Shown here piece after piece: positions 18,101-24,100 of a stretch of 28,253 nt of DNA. Every line of letters begins with the position of its first letter. Position 1 is the first letter of the stretch. This stretch comes from a virus. A program made the position numbers and the translations under genes. Location: positions 1 through 28,253 of IMG/VR virus record IMGVR_UViG_3300042924_003653; one strand, 5' to 3'. The notes beneath the pieces were generated by a model that saw only the letters and a list, made by a program, of their open reading frames with translations, was not told where the DNA came from and searched no databases.

Positions 18101-21100
18101 AGCAGATCTCGCCTTGATCCGAATGCGAAGAATCTCCTTATTCAGGCTATCACCAGAAAGATGGCGGTAGCCCAAACGGCCGTGGCGGATGCGGCTGAAA
18201 AGGTGGGCGGAAGCTACTGGTATCACATTAACGATACCCAAGTTCCAGTATTCGTTACCGGTTTGAGGCTTAACACCAAGTATCCGCATGTAGTCGCTTC
18301 CCAGCGGTTGCTAATCCAAAGCGCAGGATTCAACCATCTAATGCCAGTTCCGCTTTCCGCCAACCCGCTATCACGGCTGGCGTCGGCTCGGGCTGCTTTC
18401 AATAACAACCCGCTTGAGCAAGAGGAGCTTGGCGTTGAGATGCCTCTTCTGGATGTCAGTCCAACCGGCCAAGACGCTGAAGCGGCGTTCTATCGCTCAT
18501 TCAAGCAGACGGAATCTTATGCAGCTGCAAAAGCTTGGGAGAACCATCCGTTCGGGCTTCGCGAGAAATACATGCAATTCGCAATGGATAGAGCTGGGTA
18601 TCGACCAGGATTCTTCCGTGTGAACCGAAAATTCTCAGACGGAAAGACACTGAATGGTCTTTATTATGACGGAAACACGATTATCGAGATGTCGCCTGTG
18701 CGTACCCGCGAGATTCTTTCCTTTGTATCCGAGAGGACTGAAAACGCCCAAACCGAGAAAGACGTAATCGACGCATTTGCAGAAGCGTTGGATGCAACGC
18801 AGGACATCGACACAATGACCGATGAAGGCGCGGTAGCAACGGATGAAGGGCAAAAAGATTTTGTAAGCAAGATGAACAACCGCCGGCGCAACCAAGTTGT
18901 AGCCGAGGCGTATGACCGCGAGCGACAGAAGGCGATGCAACAAGATCACTTCGTCATCGTTGGCAATCCATTGGTGGCCGCCGATATGTCCACACGGCTT
19001 TTTGGTCAGCAGTTAAATCATCGAGTTATGCGGTTCACTAACCAAGACGGAAGCGAGACAACTGGCATTGTTGTTCCTAGCCAAGCTGAGTTCAGCCAGC
19101 TCAAGAAGCTCTCAAATGTGATGACTGTCAGAGAGACAATCCAGCGTTCTGACGCCGAGAAAGTCTTGGACTACCTGAATAGCACAATCACAAGACACCA
19201 TAACGCAACGGAGGTCGTGTTTACGGACGGAGCGACAATTTCTTACGCAACCACAGAGGCAACGGCCATCGAGACCCCGCATTCGCTTAAATCGATAATT
19301 CCGATCAGCAGTTTGGCGGAGAGCCAGCTGGCCGATCTGTCTGTTATGGAAGAGGCCGGAGTGCCAGACGAGGTAAGGACAGAGATCGAGAAGCTTGTGC
19401 CAGGAGCAAAGGTATCTGCGGAAGGGCCATATATTGCAGTTTCAATGGGTGGTTTTGATGCTGGCAATTATATCGCTCGGCGCATGAGGTCGCGAAGCAT
19501 TCCAGATCAAAATGCGGGACAGCGATACTTTTACGCAGATCCAAAGAAGGGGGGCGAAGTCTTTGGGCCAGTCGGCCTCGCAGCATTGAACCAAGATTAC
19601 ATGATGAGCCGAATCAGCGAGGACACCCTTGTGTATCCAGAGGATCCAAGCATGCCGAAAGACTGGAATCCCGGAACCCCATCACTTACGGACGGAACCT
19701 CTGAGTGGATGCCATATGCAGATGTTGCAAAGAGCAAAGCAGTCGAATCTCCTGCCGGATCTGCAATTGAGGGTTACGCATATTCCGGCCCCCGCTCAGT
19801 TCAGATGAACGCTCAGCGGATTGGGGATGAAATCACCCCAGAGATCTGGAACTACTACCGGATCGCTACCCAGCAGACCACCGACTCAGATGGTAATGTG
19901 GGGCCGTCGCCAGCAGTCCGAATGGTTCTGCGGATGTTCCCAAATATGGATGCCTCGTATGTAGAGGATTCGGCCGTTTCCGGTGTTCTGAAGGCCGTCA
20001 AGGCACTTGCCGTAATGCGGACGCAGGATCCGGGCAAGTTCGCCGAAATGGAAGGATCCGCAGCTCCTGAAGGCGGAATACCTAAAAAGGTGTTCTCGTA
20101 CATGGTCGAAGCCGCAAAAAACAGCGTCCTGACGTCCTACCAGAAGTTTGGGCAGTACGAAGTTAACCCGCCCGAGCAACAAGGAATGCAGATGCTTGAG
20201 GACGAGGAGACTGTGGCCGAGCTTCTTGTCGGAAGGGCAACGGCAGTAAGTGAAGATGAGGGGCCGGACATCGTCACACCTAAGGACGTAGAGGAGACCG
20301 AGTTTACCAAGGCCCTTCGTAGCGACATGGAGGCCGCATTCCAGACCATTGATCCGCGCTTGGCTCAAGTGTTTGTAGCTCACAACCGAGGAATGACATT
20401 TGAGGCAATTGCAGATGAATTTGGGTTGCCACCGATTATTGGAGAGGACGGCAAACAGCGTCCAAACAAGCAGATGGCCCAGCGCATGTACGATGATGCG
20501 CTCCGAGCCTTACAAGACTTTGCCGGTGACAACAGCTTGTTCGCAACCAACTCGAAGCCCCAAAAGCCTGTAAGTAAGGCCTTACGGCTTGCGATGGAGG
20601 CAGGGCTAATTCGACCCATGTCGATCAATGCACAGAGGATCTATACAACCAATTCTGAGGAAGATGGTGAAACAGCGAACCTTGTTCGGCAGTTCCGCAA
20701 TACCCAGCTTGGTCAGGCCATTATGGCCCTTCGTTCCGGACCGCAACCAGCTGGCAACCTCATCCGCGGGATCGCAGAGCCAGCAAATGAAAACAACAAA
20801 GCGATCCAAGCCTACTATCGGTTGCTTAGCCAAGCTTTGGTCAAGGGGATTGAGGCCAACCCATCGTCGTTCCTTGGTAGGGCAGCAAATACCGACGTAG
20901 TAATCGATGAATCGATCCCAACATCCCACTTCTCATCGATCAAGATGGATCCGTTTACAATGGGGATCATCCGACTTCATCCTGGTCAATTGAGTCCAAG
21001 GGTAATTCTGCATGAATTCGTCCACTCCTTTACCGCTCAACTTATTGGGAGCGAAATCGTTAAGAATTTCCAGCCTCGGCGCGGAGAAATGTCCGGATCG

Positions 21101-24100
21101 AAGTATCGCGAGGCATTAACTACTTACGCGAATAAGCAACCCCTAGACGCTGATAATCCTACTGGGGCAATCCCAGCCATGCAGAGCCTTGTGAAGGCAT
21201 ATCTAGGGGCGTTGAAGTATGCCAAGGACGATGCTGGTCAACCGATTGAGAACGCAATCTTCGGATCGGGCCTAACGGCCAGCTTCTCAATCACGCTACC
21301 GATGCACCGAGCAAGCTATGCCGGCGGATTACACATGTCGGCCCACATTGATGCCTCAAACTCAAAGGCTATCTATGAACACTTTACCGGACTTGGGCTT
21401 GAAGGTAAGGCCGGAGTGCCAAATGACACTTTGGATGCCTACGTAAATAAGAGTGGGGCGACCAACGACTTCTTTATCTCCAGTCCGGCCGGATCCTTGG
21501 CTGGCTTAGAGGTTGAGGCGGATGGAAAGCTGATTCTTACCCCTTCTGGGCTAGAGAAGCTAAGGACTCAAAGCATAGCCCCTTCGGCATATTCGACTTA
21601 CACCATACGCTCAACGAAGCCTGTGTTTAAGCAGAGGATTCTGGGTGTTGTTGGCGATCCCGGCAAGAAGGCGATGTCGATTTTGTATGGGTTTAAGAAC
21701 ATTGACGAGTTTTCCGCTGAAACAATGAGCAACCCTTCCTTTGTGGGAATGATTGCCAACTTGGATGTCCCAAAAGGGCTGACCAAAACTCCGCACGACT
21801 ATCTGGTGGAATGGTTCGACCAGCTTGAGTCAGACCTATTGAACCTAAAGGGCGGAATGAAGGGAGCCGTGAGGAACATGGCCACCGGAACCCTAGTAGG
21901 ATCAACGGCCGGATCCTTGATGGACATCGGATCCATCAAAATTACCGATTATCAGACAATTGTTGGGAATCGTGATTCAGCCGCAAGGTCGGAACCTACC
22001 ACCCAACAAGGCCAGCTCTTTGCCCAAAGGATCATCGGAGACAAGCTGGAGGACAAGGTTTCTAACACTATTCAAGCGATGCCAAGGGGTGGCCTAATCA
22101 CTACCACTAAAGGGGCATTCTCAATACGGCCGAGGGTTGGTTCGGATGGATGGGTAACAAGGGGCATCGATAACCCAAGAAGGGTAGTCACCAAGACCAT
22201 CTCGGCAGCGGTTGCTGGGTTGCCCGGGATCCGTGGGATGGTGCAAGTGGTCAAATCCTACACCCGCGATGACGTAGCCCCTTCGGATGCGGGCGGGGAG
22301 AAGAACCCATTGGCCTTGGAATACAAGAGATTGACCGACATCCCGACCCCAACCGAAGAGCAACGCAAGCGGATCTCGGAGATCGAGAAGTTTGCCACCA
22401 AATACAAAATGCCAGGAGTTGGGGTTCAGCAAGCCTTGTTTGATACAGAGAAGTACGCTGGATCGCCCAACCGGCCGACGGCATCCAGCCCATCTGTCAT
22501 CGAGACTCCTCCGGCCAAGTTTATCGCTCCCCAAATGGAGCTTGCCCTTAATGCCCAGCGTATTGAGCCAAGCGGAGCGAAGAAAATCCTTTCTGAAATT
22601 AACGAGCTTCGTGCGATGCGTGATTCCGGCCAACCCTATAACGAGAAGCGGTTGCGCCAGTTAGAGTTTACCGCCAACCAAACCAAGCTGTCTGGATATC
22701 AACCAGAAGGCCAGCTGATGCCAACAGAGACCAGCGTGAACCCAACGACTCAGCCTTTTGGGTTAGAGCAAGAAACTCGGGCAGGGATGGTTCAAGGCAA
22801 CCTATTCGCCCAAAGGCTTGATTACGACGAGAACGGAAACCCTGTAATTACGCCAAAGCCACTTACCCCAGAAGAGTTGATGTCTATCCGTGCCGACCTC
22901 TTGGGCGACCTAGGGAAAGATACCCAAGAAGTAATGGCGATGTATCGCAAGTTGCGAGTTCAGCCATCTGGAACCAAGACGCTCGGTGGAGTTTATCAAA
23001 ACGGAGAAAATGGAGGTCCCGCAAGAAGCTTGGCAAACCCTGGACAAACCTCCCAACAGAGAGACCTAATCAACGCCATGGACGCTATGCGGTTCCAGCG
23101 TGGGCTTGGAATTAAGCAGGATACGGCAGTTGAAGACGCCGCTATTCAAATTCTTTCCACCCCAGAAGGCCGGCTTGGAGTCCAAGAGGCCGTTCTTTCC
23201 GGACAGTCCCTAAACACGGAAACAACATTAGCGGCCATGAAGATGGTCGGAGAGATGGCGCAAACGGCAATTACGAGCGGAAACGCCGAGGATCTAGGCA
23301 AGGCATACGCAATGACGTACATGTATCGCGAAGCCAGATCTGAGACGGCTCGCGCCCTGCGAATTGGCTATGACAGACTAATGACGCCAGCTCAGCGTCA
23401 CGCCGAGTTCCTCATGGCCGTAATGGTTCAGCCGGAGCGGAATAGGATTCTCGACCTAAAGTATTACCCAACCGAAGCCCAAAACCGGAACGATATCCGA
23501 AGCCTTCAGGCGACCCTCGAAGACTTAATCAAAGAGAGGAACGGCTTGCTTGAGTCTAGGCAAGAGGCAAGCAACTCAGAAGAAATGAAGGCCGTTCTCG
23601 AGCAGAGGAACGCCGAGATCCAAGCTCTGCAAGGGCAAATCTCAGATTTACAGAATCGCGTGACTCGAGAGCAAGTCATGGCCAAAGAGGCGCAGGATAG
23701 GTTGGCCGACGTGAATCGCACGCTGGCTGGTCTTGGGACAAATCTCGAGCAGTTAATGAAAGAATCCGAGCTTTCGGAAATCAGAACAGGACGGCCGGCC
23801 ACTCAAATGCTCGATCAGGTCAGACTTTCCCCGAAAGAACGCGAGGCGGTGGAGCTGATCATGATTGGGCATGACCCAGTTTCAGTTTCCAAGCAAACAA
23901 AAGTCAAGATGGTGGACATTAAGGGCGCAATGGATGTCATGCGATCCGAGGCCAAGAGAAGGTTTAGCCAGATTGCCCAGAGCGGGATGACCCGCGAACA
24001 GCTCCGTAAAGCACTCTTAGAAAACGCAAGAACGGACGCCTCGATGAGGCAGATCATGGCCCAACGCATTCCGGATAATCAGCCATTAGGTGAGGACGAG

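Noticed and set aside
22121-22633. 170-codon reverse-strand ORF within the giant gene
   Set aside because: Composition is that of an antisense shadow and no promoter, ribosome site or partner gene supports it.
15059-24070. Idea that the AQRI motifs are DNA repeats from a mobile element
   Set aside because: The copies use different codons (for example CAG/CAA and AGG/CGA/CGG/CGT/CGC), so the conservation is in the protein.
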